Assembly (NCBI GenBank): GCA_016934635.1
Contig: JAFGSK010000003.1
Span: forward strand, 124,001 to 188,000
Source of the DNA: Caldifarciminota bacterium
GTDB lineage: Bacteria > Hydrothermota > Tepidihabitantia > B3-TA06
Length of the DNA: 64,000 nt
Reading direction: 5' to 3'
Made by a program: the position numbers and the translations under genes. The notes beneath the pieces were generated by a model, which searched no databases, was not told where the DNA came from, and saw nothing but the letters and a program-made list of their open reading frames with translations. Below, one piece after another: positions 7,682-15,622 of this stretch; position 1 is the stretch's first letter, and each line of letters opens with the position of its first letter.

Positions 7682-10603
7682 TCAACCGCCCTCCACTATC
7701 TTAATCTCTTCGTCGGTTAGATCGTAGAGCTTGTACACGAGCTTGTCAATTTCCGAGTCGGTGTAGTCAATGCGGCGTTCGAGCGCCTCGCGGTCGCGCT
7801 CGGAGACACGCACGGAGACAAGGGGCTTAAGCCCCTTGTCAAAAGTACCGTGAAGCTCCTTATTCAGCTTGAGCATCAGCTCGACCAGCTCAACCATGCG
7901 GTCGTGCATCGCCTTGTCGTTCTTGTCTTTAAAGTCTATCGTGCGGATGGGTGTCAACTTTAGATAACGAGGATCGATATTTACTATATTGTATGACTTA
8001 GCGAAAAACCAATTGATAAGTGCTGAATTAAGAATACCAAGTATATAGAAGATACTTGGTTCTTCATCAGTCACTACGACATTGGTGATGCTGTTATTAT
8101 TAACGGAGTTGTCATTAGCAAAAGTCGCTACGATACGCCGTTCGAGTTTGGGGTTACGAATTGATTGAATGAGAAGACGTGGTTTATTAAACACAAGAGG
8201 ATTCCGAACTTCAGCCAACCATTCTCCGTAACTTAGCCATTCATTTGTTTTACCTGTGGGATCAGAGTAACGACTAATATCTTCACCACGTAACATAATT
8301 CGAAATGTTCTGTCCTTTTTGAATTGGGCAGTAAAGGGTTTTGACGCGAGAGTATGTTTCGTCTGTGGTGGAATTCCCTTGCCAACTTGGTAAGGCTTTG
8401 GTCCTGTAGTTACGATTGCAATACTACCTAGCAGTTGAGAGATACATGCTATTCGTTCCACCAAATTAGAAGCAAAAGGGGAAAGCGAAAGAGAAATTCT
8501 TGCTTCGGCAGCAGACAACCAAGTAGTTTGGTCAATATCGTACTCAGTAACAAACCGGTGTTGAGCAAAGTCCTCAAGCGTGTGATTTTTTGAAGCAATT
8601 CTGACAGTTGTATTTCCCTTATTCTTGCTTTTCTCATACGTGATAAGACAAACATCAACTTTTGCTTGCTTAAAAACATTCTCATGCAACTCAATAAGTT
8701 CGCTAATCCGACCGGCACTAAATAGAAAACGCCTTAGTTTTTCTGCTGCTTTAAGTGTGAACCATGTATCAGGAACGATATACCCTAGATAGCCATGTTC
8801 TTTAAGCAGACAAGTTGCTTTTTCCAGAAAGTACCAATAACTCTCGAAACGGCCCGATGTAGTCCCAAAATGCGTTTGGAAGTATGTCTTTTCTGCTTTT
8901 GAGAATCCTGCTCCATACGGCGGATTCCCAATCACCGCATCAAAGCCGCCCAGCGCCATAATCTCGCCGAAGCCGTGTTCTTTACTGTACCAATCGAAAG
9001 CGTTGATGCGGCGCGATTCTTTCGTGTCGAACAAGTCGCCCTGCTGTTCATAAAAATCCGGACCAATCAGCGAATTGCCGCAGCGCAGGTTGCGCTTGAG
9101 GTGCGGCAGAATCTGGCGGTGCGACGGGAAGTGCACCTCGCCTTCAAGAAGCTTGATATACAGCGACATCATGGCTATCTCCACCGCCTGCGGGTCAATG
9201 TCCACGCCGTAGATGTTGTTTGTGAGTATGCGCGCCTTCTCTGCGGCGGTAAGCTCGATCTCGCCGTCAACGTCCGTAAAGTAGGGCAAATCGGCTGCGC
9301 CAATCATGCGGCTCTGCTTGCCCGCCTTCGCTACAGCCTTGTAGTATTCAAGGTGCCATTCGAGCAGCTTGTCGTACGCTTCCAGAAGGAACGAACCCGA
9401 ACCGCAGGCAGGGTCTAAAATCCTGAGCTTCGAGACGTCTTCAGGCGTAAATCCGGGTTTTTCAAGAAGCTTGCCAACGGTGTTTTTGACGATGTATTGC
9501 ACGATGTATGAGGGGGTGTAGTAGACTCCGCCCGCTTTGCGAACCTCGGGCTTGTCTTCGAGTTTTGCTTGTTTGGGGGTAACGTGCAGGGTCTTGCCCA
9601 GATAGCGTTCGTAGATAGTACCCAGAATCTCGACGCCTATGATGTTGAACTGGTAAGGGGACGAGGGAAAGTAAAGTTTATCGATAATTTTAGCCAGAAG
9701 ATCGGAGTCGAGTTTGTAGATTTCGCATCCATGCGGCTGGAGAATCTCGCCGTTGAATCGCTCGTTAAGCTTATGGAAAAAAGGCGCGAGATGGTCGGTC
9801 ATCAGGTCGCGGCGCTGGCCCTCTTCGCGCCAGTAGCGCGCAAGCTCTTCCATCGAGCGCGCAGGCACTATGCGGCGGTCCTCGCATATCCTTACAAAAA
9901 CAAGCCTGTCCAGAAGGCGCTGTACTATCTCGTTCAAGGTATAAACATCGAGGTCCGGCGTGTGTTTCTTGTACGATTTTGCGAGTTCCTCTCTCCACAC
10001 GGTCAGCTGTTGCAGAAACGCCTCGTCAACAGGGATACGCAGTCGCTTCGATTCCTTATCGCGCAGAAGAAGCCTCTCGAGTGAGCCTTCGAGAACTTTC
10101 TCCTTTGAGAGTTCTTCGAGCTTATCGAGGTTGTCCAGGTATTCGGTAAATTTTAAAGACCATATAAGACCTCGCTCAGGCGCTTTGGGGTCGGGCTTCA
10201 AGGATGCGTCGTAAAGCTTAGTTTCCTCGAAGTCGGTCAAGGCGGAGATGAAGACGGTCTTCGAGTTCCATGCATAGGACTTTGCCTGCAGGATATGCTT
10301 TACATTGTCCAGGCTCTCCGAGGGCTTCTTTGCCTCTACGAAGAACTTCGTCTGACCGTTCAGCCTGAATGCGTAGTCGGGAGTGCCCGATGTCTCGCCC
10401 TCTTCGACCATGACTTCACGCATGGCGGGCGGCAAGCCCTGCTTGTTCTCAACGTCCCATCCCAGCGCCTTGAAAAACGGATTGATAAACTCCTTGCGGA
10501 CGCTCGCCTCGTTGTATGATGCCGAACAATAGTATGCCCGGTCGCGCTCGAAGCGCTCAACAAGATCGCCTATCTTGTCGAATGCCGTATCAAACTCAGA
10601 CAC
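7682..10603 (-). CDS. Type IIG restriction-modification enzyme (fused nuclease, methyltransferase, specificity domains)
   Basis: 973 residues. A nuclease domain of PD-(D/E)xK type at about 70-95 (GTPDYAFRL..FFVEAKK) is followed by a helical connector and an N6-adenine methyltransferase with SAM motif LDPACGSGSF near 400 and catalytic NPPY near 545. The C-terminal half holds the target-recognition region and ends in a coiled-coil segment (VSERDREALERRIDYTDSEIDKL). One polypeptide would both cut and methylate DNA, an Eco57I-like arrangement; no separate specificity or control gene is nearby. The part encoding target recognition (about 7940-8900) is visibly more AT-rich than the rest. It starts at GTG. 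Confidence 0.88.
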   Translation of the reverse strand: MSEFDTAFDKIGDLVERFERDRAYYCSASYNEASVRKEFINPFFKALGWDVENKQGLPPAMREVMVEEGETSGTPDYAFRLNGQTKFFVEAKKPSESLDNVKHILQAKSYAWNSKTVFISALTDFEETKLYDASLKPDPKAPERGLIWSLKFTEYLDNLDKLEELSKEKVLEGSLERLLLRDKESKRLRIPVDEAFLQQLTVWREELAKSYKKHTPDLDVYTLNEIVQRLLDRLVFVRICEDRRIVPARSMEELARYWREEGQRRDLMTDHLAPFFHKLNERFNGEILQPHGCEIYKLDSDLLAKIIDKLYFPSSPYQFNIIGVEILGTIYERYLGKTLHVTPKQAKLEDKPEVRKAGGVYYTPSYIVQYIVKNTVGKLLEKPGFTPEDVSKLRILDPACGSGSFLLEAYDKLLEWHLEYYKAVAKAGKQSRMIGAADLPYFTDVDGEIELTAAEKARILTNNIYGVDIDPQAVEIAMMSLYIKLLEGEVHFPSHRQILPHLKRNLRCGNSLIGPDFYEQQGDLFDTKESRRINAFDWYSKEHGFGEIMALGGFDAVIGNPPYGAGFSKAEKTYFQTHFGTTSGRFESYWYFLEKATCLLKEHGYLGYIVPDTWFTLKAAEKLRRFLFSAGRISELIELHENVFKQAKVDVCLITYEKSKNKGNTTVRIASKNHTLEDFAQHRFVTEYDIDQTTWLSAAEARISLSLSPFASNLVERIACISQLLGSIAIVTTGPKPYQVGKGIPPQTKHTLASKPFTAQFKKDRTFRIMLRGEDISRYSDPTGKTNEWLSYGEWLAEVRNPLVFNKPRLLIQSIRNPKLERRIVATFANDNSVNNNSITNVVVTDEEPSIFYILGILNSALINWFFAKSYNIVNIDPRYLKLTPIRTIDFKDKNDKAMHDRMVELVELMLKLNKELHGTFDKGLKPLVSVRVSERDREALERRIDYTDSEIDKLVYKLYDLTDEEIKIVEGG

Positions 10604-10630
10604 GGCCTTGCCGCTTCTGATTCATAACAT

Positions 10631-10658
10631 ATGATATGTTGTAAGGGTTGGTTGTCAA
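10631..10658 (-). promoter_or_regulatory. Promoter of the restriction-modification gene with palindromic operator
   Basis: Minus-strand TTGACA (10653-10658), 16-base spacer, TATCAT (10631-10636). The perfect inverted repeat AACATAT-G-ATATGTT (10626-10640) is centred on the -10 box, a classic place for a repressor or self-regulating enzyme to bind. Confidence 0.55.
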
Positions 10659-10685
10659 CTTATAGAACCCTTGATCGCAGCGGCA

Positions 10686-10714
10686 TTGACATGACAGCCT
10701 TATCACATTAGAAT
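10686..10714 (+). promoter_or_regulatory. Promoter of tRNA-Leu / rnc
   Basis: TTGACA (10686-10691), 17-base spacer, TAGAAT (10709-10714). The predicted start of transcription falls at or within two bases of the mature tRNA 5' end at 10723. Confidence 0.72.
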
Positions 10715-10722
10715 AAGCTGTA

Positions 10723-10806
10723 GCCGGGATGGTGGAATTGGTAGACACAAGGGACTTAAAATCCCTCGGGGGCAACCCCGTGCCGGTTCGAGTCCGGCTC
10801 CCGGTA
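10723..10806 (+). tRNA. tRNA-Leu (anticodon TAA)
   Basis: 84-nt cloverleaf. Acceptor GCCGGGA/TCCCGGT (first pair G-U), anticodon stem AGGGA/TCCCT with loop CTTAAAA giving anticodon TAA (10757-10759). It has a long variable arm (CGGGG/CCCCG) typical of leucine tRNAs, a T arm GCCGG-TTCGAGT-CCGGC and discriminator A. The CCA end is not encoded. The rnc start codon follows after only two bases. Confidence 0.93.
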
Positions 10807-10808
10807 TT

Positions 10809-11471
10809 GTGAAAGATCTTCAAAAACGTCTCAAGCTTTCGTTCAGGCGCAAGGCGCTTTTATCAAGGGCGTTGACTCATCCTTCCTACGCCTACGAACA
10901 AAGCGGTGATCGCCGCACTTCCTACGAAAGGCTTGAGTTCCTGGGCGACGCGGTATACGAGCTTTTACTTCGAGAATACTTCTATGACGTACTAAATCAG
11001 GCAGACGAAGGGATGCTCTCCAAGCTCAAAAACCGCTATTCGTCAGGCGCGTTCATGGCCGAGGTCGCTCAAAGCCTTGGTTTGGAGTCGGCGATTCGCC
11101 TCGGACGCAGTGAGGAGAACGAAGGACGAAGCAAGGTATCCATCCTTGCCAACACATTTGAGGCTCTTATCGGCGCCATCTATCTTGATCGGGGTATAAG
11201 GCACTGTCAGCGTTTCTTTACCAGACACATTGTACCTCAGATGGACCTTTCGGTGATTCCTTTTGACGCAAAGTCACGTTTGAATATCCGCCTGGCAGGT
11301 ATTCCCTTTGAGTACAGGGTCTTGTGTAAGGACGGTCAGGATCACAAGCCTCATTTTCGAGTAGGGTTGTTTGTTGCTAATGAGATGGTTGCCGAGGGTG
11401 AAGCAGGCAGCAAGAAACGGGCTGAGGTCAAGGCCGCAGAGGCCTACCTGACTTCACTCAAGGAGAAATAA
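10809..11471 (+). CDS. rnc: Ribonuclease III
   Basis: 220 residues. The RNase III signature YERLEFLGDAVYEL and the second acidic site in FEALIGAIYLD form the metal-binding catalytic centre. The C-terminal double-stranded-RNA-binding domain spans about 150-220 (ending GSKKRAEVKAAEAYL). It cuts double-stranded RNA, including rRNA precursors. The GTG start begins the conserved N-terminus MKDLQKRLKLSF, so no later start fits. It lies two bases after the tRNA-Leu gene, leaving no room for a separate ribosome-binding site. prsW follows after two bases. Confidence 0.95.
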   Translation: MKDLQKRLKLSFRRKALLSRALTHPSYAYEQSGDRRTSYERLEFLGDAVYELLLREYFYDVLNQADEGMLSKLKNRYSSGAFMAEVAQSLGLESAIRLGRSEENEGRSKVSILANTFEALIGAIYLDRGIRHCQRFFTRHIVPQMDLSVIPFDAKSRLNIRLAGIPFEYRVLCKDGQDHKPHFRVGLFVANEMVAEGEAGSKKRAEVKAAEAYLTSLKEK

Positions 11472-11473
11472 CG

Positions 11474-12505
11474 ATGGGTATTATTGTTCTTGCCCTTGGA
11501 CCGGTTGTCGCAATCTTTTTCTTTTTCTGGGCTAAGGATCGCTACGAAAGAGAACCCTTAAGACGCCTTTTGTTGACCGCTGCCATAGGCGCGGCTGCAG
11601 CTATACCTATCGTTATCGTAGAAGCCTTATGGGGGCACACGATAACCGATGTGTCGGACCTTACTTTCAATGAACTTGTCTTTATGACATTTGTCGAGGT
11701 CGGTTTGACTGAAGAGTTCTTCAAGATGCTGGCTTTTCTCATAACCGCCTACTGGAGCAGACACATGAACGAGCCCTACGACGGAATCATGTATGCTGTA
11801 TCCGCTTCCCTGGGTTTTGCCGCCATCGAGAACGTGCTCTACGTGTTCGGAGGAGGGGTAGGTACAGGCATTCTAAGGGCGATAACCGCGATACCAGGCC
11901 ATGCAATGTTCGGTCTTTTCATAGGCTATTTCGCTGGACGGGCGAAGTTTGCCAAGACCTCGGGTTTTGCCAAGTTCCTATTAATCATGATCGGTTTCGT
12001 CATCTCCTCATCCCTTCACGGGCTCTACGACCTTATTGCTTTCTGGTCTTTTGTTGAAGGGAACCTGGGATTTTTGTTCATATTCCCGTTGTTGGGAATA
12101 ATGGTTACAGTATCCTTGCTTTTAATAAGGGATGCACGCAAACGCTCTCCATTCAGACCTGCGAAGGATGCTTACGGACACTACACCGGCTATACGGTTT
12201 CAGGCGAACCCCTGCCTCCAAAACTGGCAGCCAAGTTGAAGATTGATATGAGCCATATTTACGAACCACAGGGGCTGGGTGCATCCAATCTGTTTACCTC
12301 GAAGAAAGATCAGGCGGCCAGACCTTACTTTCTGGATGAATACCTGCAAAGGGACACCAAGGATATACCCACGGCTGTAGATGATTCCGAGATAAAGGAA
12401 ATACCTACAGGCGGTAAGGAACCAGAAACCTGGCCAGGCGCGGACGGAAGCGAGGATGCTTCTCCTTTTCTGCGTGACTACTACAACCGGAAGGGGAAGA
12501 ATTAG
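11474..12505 (+). CDS. PrsW-family intramembrane metalloprotease
   Basis: 343 residues with about seven to eight hydrophobic segments in the first 220 residues. It has the PrsW-type motifs TEEFFKML (paired glutamates), the conserved histidine in IPGHAMFGLFIGYFAGR and a second in SSLHGLYD. PrsW proteases cut membrane proteins such as anti-sigma factors; the target here is unknown and no anti-sigma gene is adjacent. The C-terminal 115 residues are soluble, charged and not recognised. SD AAGGAG precedes the ATG. Operon with rnc and mgtC. Confidence 0.83.
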   Translation: MGIIVLALGPVVAIFFFFWAKDRYEREPLRRLLLTAAIGAAAAIPIVIVEALWGHTITDVSDLTFNELVFMTFVEVGLTEEFFKMLAFLITAYWSRHMNEPYDGIMYAVSASLGFAAIENVLYVFGGGVGTGILRAITAIPGHAMFGLFIGYFAGRAKFAKTSGFAKFLLIMIGFVISSSLHGLYDLIAFWSFVEGNLGFLFIFPLLGIMVTVSLLLIRDARKRSPFRPAKDAYGHYTGYTVSGEPLPPKLAAKLKIDMSHIYEPQGLGASNLFTSKKDQAARPYFLDEYLQRDTKDIPTAVDDSEIKEIPTGGKEPETWPGADGSEDASPFLRDYYNRKGKN

Positions 12506-12988
12506 ATGGAGGGGTTCCTTGATGCTTCGTGGAAGCTGGGGTTGGCCCTTTTACTAAGTGCAATCGTTGGGATTGAACGTTCCATAGCCGACAAGCCTGC
12601 AGGAATTCGTACATTGATGCTGGTGGGATTCGGATCGGCCCTATTTATGGTCATTGCCGAGAAATCGGGGTTTGACGCGAGCCGGCTTGCCGCCGGGATC
12701 GTTACCGGCGTCGGATTCCTCGGAGCTGGAACCATCATCAGGGAAGGCGGGACAGTACACGGCTTGACAACCGCGGCATCTATCTGGGCTGTAGCCGGCA
12801 TCGGTATTGCATCGGCAAAAGGGCTATGGCTTTTGGCTGTCCTTGCTGCGGTGGGAGTGTTGATCGTGTTATGGGGGGTAGGGTTTCTCGAGAACGTTCT
12901 CGATCGGGGCTGGGATTCCCGTCATCAGATGAAAAAAAGACTCGTAAGAAGGCCTGAATCCCTTGTTTTTATCCTACTCAGGCCATAA
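12506..12988 (+). CDS. MgtC/SapB-family membrane protein
   Basis: 160 residues. Four to five membrane segments with the family motifs LSAIVGIERSIADKPAGIRT and GFLGAGTIIREG..HGLTTAASIW. The C-terminal cytosolic domain of full-length MgtC is nearly absent. Homologs affect magnesium-limited growth and membrane energetics, but the biochemical role is not settled. It begins directly after the prsW stop codon, so it is translated from the same message. Confidence 0.87.
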   Translation: MEGFLDASWKLGLALLLSAIVGIERSIADKPAGIRTLMLVGFGSALFMVIAEKSGFDASRLAAGIVTGVGFLGAGTIIREGGTVHGLTTAASIWAVAGIGIASAKGLWLLAVLAAVGVLIVLWGVGFLENVLDRGWDSRHQMKKRLVRRPESLVFILLRP

Positions 12989-13047
12989 CACTCCGGAGAT
13001 AATCGGATCATCGCTAAGATTAGCAGCAATGCTTTATCTCTTGAAAG

Positions 13048-13075
13048 TTGACAAACCCTTCTCCTTCAATAATAT
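13048..13075 (+). promoter_or_regulatory. Promoter placing transcription start at the GTG of the GGDEF gene
   Basis: TTGACA (13048-13053), 16-base spacer, TAATAT (13070-13075); the GTG is at 13083, seven bases after the -10 box. This predicts a leaderless mRNA. Confidence 0.6.
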
Positions 13076-13082
13076 TTAGCCG

Positions 13083-14399
13083 GTGAGCTTGAAAGTTAAA
13101 CTTCCGCTGGTCGTGACCCTTCTCGTGCTTGTGAGCGCCGCAGGGGTAGGGTATCTTTTGATCCGGCATGAACAGAAGACCCTGAAGGAAGAAATAACCC
13201 GTCGAGGCATATTGCTGTCAGGTAATCTGGCAAGCGTGGATTGGGTTACGTTTAACGAATACTCCTCAGAGGTTCTCAAGGATACCCTGGACACTCGACC
13301 CTCCTCGATATCGTCGTCTTTTCGTGAGAGTGAGAGGATGCTTTTGAGGATGTTAAATAAGGTTACCGACAGTGTTATCGTCGTAGGAACCGATACCTTG
13401 AAAACCTGGGTCAGCCAGGCAGCGATGTTTACCCAGGACAGCCAACTGGTAGTTTCAATGCCTGAGGAGGTTTTCAGTGCCTTGGGTGAACCCGGGGACG
13501 GCTTTACCTTTGTTCATCCGATTCTCGTACCTGACGGCAGAATTTTGGGATATGCACAAGTGCGGATGAATCCGGTAGTTTTGGATATAGCCATCCGGGA
13601 AGCCCTGGAAACCACCCTGCCTGTTTTGGCGGGAGCGGTAGTAATAAGTGCACTCCTTTCAATACTCTTGAGCGTATTGTTTACCGTCCCCGTATCCAGG
13701 CTAAAAAGACAGTCCCTTGAGTTGGCAAAGGGTGATCTGACCGCTCGTGTTAAGGTCCGTTCCAGGGACGAGTTGGGAGTACTGGGCAGGGTTTTTAACA
13801 AGATGGCTCAGAACCTCGAGCGCACCTACGAGGAACTCGAAGAGAAACTAGGTGAGATTCGTCGCTTATTCAAGATGGCCACTGAAGACGGCCTGACTGG
13901 AGTCTATGTGAAACGACACTTTTTGGAGCTTTTGGCAGGCGAGCTTCAGCGATCTTATCGCTACGACCGTCCTCTTTCGTTTTTGATGTGTGACATAGAC
14001 CATTTCAAGCGGGTTAACGATACCTATGGACATCAAACCGGTGATGTTGTATTACGTTCGATTGCCCGCCGGTTATCTATTGCGACACGGGAAGGGATCG
14101 ATCTGATAGGCCGCTACGGGGGGGAGGAGTTTGCGGTTATGCTACCTGAGACCGAGGTCCAGGAGGCCTGGTTGATTGCCGAGCGTTTAAGGCGGGTCGT
14201 TGAAGAAGAACCTATTCCGATACAGGGTGTTGAAGGGGTTAACATTAGCAGTTTAAGTATAACGATTTCGGTTGGGGTAACCACCGTAAGGGGGGATGTA
14301 AATCTTGAACGTTTGATAGCGGCTGCAGACAGGGCCTTGTACCTTTCCAAACAAAACGGCCGCAACCGCTCCACTGTCCTGGGGGTCGAGGCGATATGA
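13083..14399 (+). CDS. Membrane-bound GGDEF diguanylate cyclase with HAMP domain
   Basis: 438 residues. Transmembrane helix at about 6-27, an extracytoplasmic sensor region of about 150 residues, a second helix at about 180-202, HAMP linker to about 255, then a GGDEF domain with active site RYGGEEF. It should make cyclic di-GMP from GTP in response to an envelope signal. The inhibitory RxxD site is not conserved (EGID instead), so product feedback may be lost. Start GTG has no Shine-Dalgarno but a promoter ends seven bases before it. The stop overlaps the next gene by ATGA. Confidence 0.88.
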   Translation: MSLKVKLPLVVTLLVLVSAAGVGYLLIRHEQKTLKEEITRRGILLSGNLASVDWVTFNEYSSEVLKDTLDTRPSSISSSFRESERMLLRMLNKVTDSVIVVGTDTLKTWVSQAAMFTQDSQLVVSMPEEVFSALGEPGDGFTFVHPILVPDGRILGYAQVRMNPVVLDIAIREALETTLPVLAGAVVISALLSILLSVLFTVPVSRLKRQSLELAKGDLTARVKVRSRDELGVLGRVFNKMAQNLERTYEELEEKLGEIRRLFKMATEDGLTGVYVKRHFLELLAGELQRSYRYDRPLSFLMCDIDHFKRVNDTYGHQTGDVVLRSIARRLSIATREGIDLIGRYGGEEFAVMLPETEVQEAWLIAERLRRVVEEEPIPIQGVEGVNISSLSITISVGVTTVRGDVNLERLIAAADRALYLSKQNGRNRSTVLGVEAI

Positions 14400-15445
14400 A
14401 CGTTTTAGTCGCCCTGCTGGTTTTCGGTTATCCACACGGCTACTTCGGTGTAATGGGGTCTTCGGCTTCGGACGCGGGCATGGCCTTGGAGAAGGGTCTT
14501 TTAGCCATGGAGTACAATCCAGGTGGCTTGGCATGGGTGGATTCTTTGGAGTTCGGCTTTGCCGGTGAAGGGTTGTTCAGCTACGGCCTGGTAGGGGTGA
14601 GTTTTAAATACGCTGGTTGGCCTGTAGGTGTATCAATTCATCACTATAATACAACCACCGGTTTTACGTTGGCAGGCAGTCATCTTAACGGTCCTTTTGC
14701 CTGGGGAGGTGCATTCACAACCTCGATTGATTCAGTCAGGGCGGATACCTTGTCGTTGCGTGCCGGGATCCAGTGGGGAGACTATGTAGGGCTTGTTATC
14801 GGACCTCAATTGGAGATAAATCAAGGTGTTTTTCACTTCAGCGGGTCAGGACGGATCGGAGCCCAGATTCCCATACTTCCCGATTACGGATTATATACAC
14901 TGGTAGGAGGACGTATGGACATGGCACCTGTGGGTTTCGATGTTTGCGGCGGCCTGGCTTACGAGGCCTTTGAGGGATTCTTGCGCATCCAGAGTGTGGT
15001 CGGGATTGACGAATGGGGTGCAGGACTGATCCTTGACAATATCGATGACCGAGGCGGCATATGGGTGCGAAAAGGATTTACGGAACAGGACTGGCGATTC
15101 GGGGTATACTATGTTCGCAACGTGAGGCCGGAGCAGATACGAGAAGTGGTGATTCACAAGACGTTACCTCCCAGGGTTGAGGTAAGGGTGGATACCGTAT
15201 ACATAACCGAGGAGGCGGTTACACCTGCTCAGGTGCCCGAGGAGGTACAGGCAAAGCAGGATGAGTTGATGGCCAAGGCGAATCGGCTCTATGTTGCGGG
15301 TAAGTTCAAGGAAGCGATTGCCGTATGGGACGAGGTTTATAAACTTGCTCCTTCAACCGATCTTGCCAAACTTGCCTTAAAGAACAAGAGGGACGTAGAA
15401 GCATTGCTTGAGACCTTAAACAAGATGGATTCTGAAAATAATTGA
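14396..15445 (+). CDS. Outer-membrane protein, PorV/FadL-like, with C-terminal TPR
   Basis: 349 residues. A short signal peptide is followed by GSSASDAGMALEKGLLAMEYNPGGLA, shortened here to the key words: small-residue ASDAG and NPGGLA, as in PorV/OmpP1-like barrels. Alternating strands run to about 245. A proline-rich linker then leads to one or two TPR-like helices at about 280-345 (ANRLYVAGKFKEAIAVWDEV). It is probably anchored in the outer membrane with the TPR in the periplasm. Overlap with the GGDEF gene suggests co-expression, but a shared function is not evident. Confidence 0.62.
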   Translation: MNVLVALLVFGYPHGYFGVMGSSASDAGMALEKGLLAMEYNPGGLAWVDSLEFGFAGEGLFSYGLVGVSFKYAGWPVGVSIHHYNTTTGFTLAGSHLNGPFAWGGAFTTSIDSVRADTLSLRAGIQWGDYVGLVIGPQLEINQGVFHFSGSGRIGAQIPILPDYGLYTLVGGRMDMAPVGFDVCGGLAYEAFEGFLRIQSVVGIDEWGAGLILDNIDDRGGIWVRKGFTEQDWRFGVYYVRNVRPEQIREVVIHKTLPPRVEVRVDTVYITEEAVTPAQVPEEVQAKQDELMAKANRLYVAGKFKEAIAVWDEVYKLAPSTDLAKLALKNKRDVEALLETLNKMDSENN

Positions 15446-15498
15446 TTCCTTTGCCTGAGTTTTCCGGGGTTTCAACGATTTCCACCATAGACAAAAAT

Positions 15499-15520
15499 AT
15501 CAGGAAACATGATTTCTGAT
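15499..15520. repeat. Imperfect 22-bp palindrome
   Basis: ATCAG at 15499 and CTGAT ending at 15520 bound a near palindrome centred on CATG, with 18 of 22 positions symmetric. It lies between the barrel gene and the thrS promoter; it may be an operator or a weak terminator. Confidence 0.35.
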
Positions 15521-15587
15521 GTTGCAAGTTAAGGTAATTCAAAGGCTAACACTACACGAAGTCAGTATAGTGACATCCAGGCTGTGC

Positions 15588-15615
15588 TTGACACCGCACG
15601 CAGATCGTGTAAACT
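15588..15615 (+). promoter_or_regulatory. Promoter of thrS operon, at the start codon
   Basis: TTGACA (15588-15593), 16-base spacer, TAAACT (15610-15615), then seven bases to the ATG at 15623. This implies a leaderless thrS message and leaves no room for a T-box or thrS-type operator in the transcript. Confidence 0.6.
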
Positions 15616-15622
15616 TACGCTT

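Noticed and set aside
9569..10084. 171-codon frame antisense to the restriction-modification gene
   Set aside because: A shadow of the GC-rich coding strand; no promoter, ribosome site or motif.
15446..15622. T-box or other riboswitch before thrS
   Set aside because: The promoter boxes lie directly before the ATG, so no transcribed leader is available; no T-box motif is visible.
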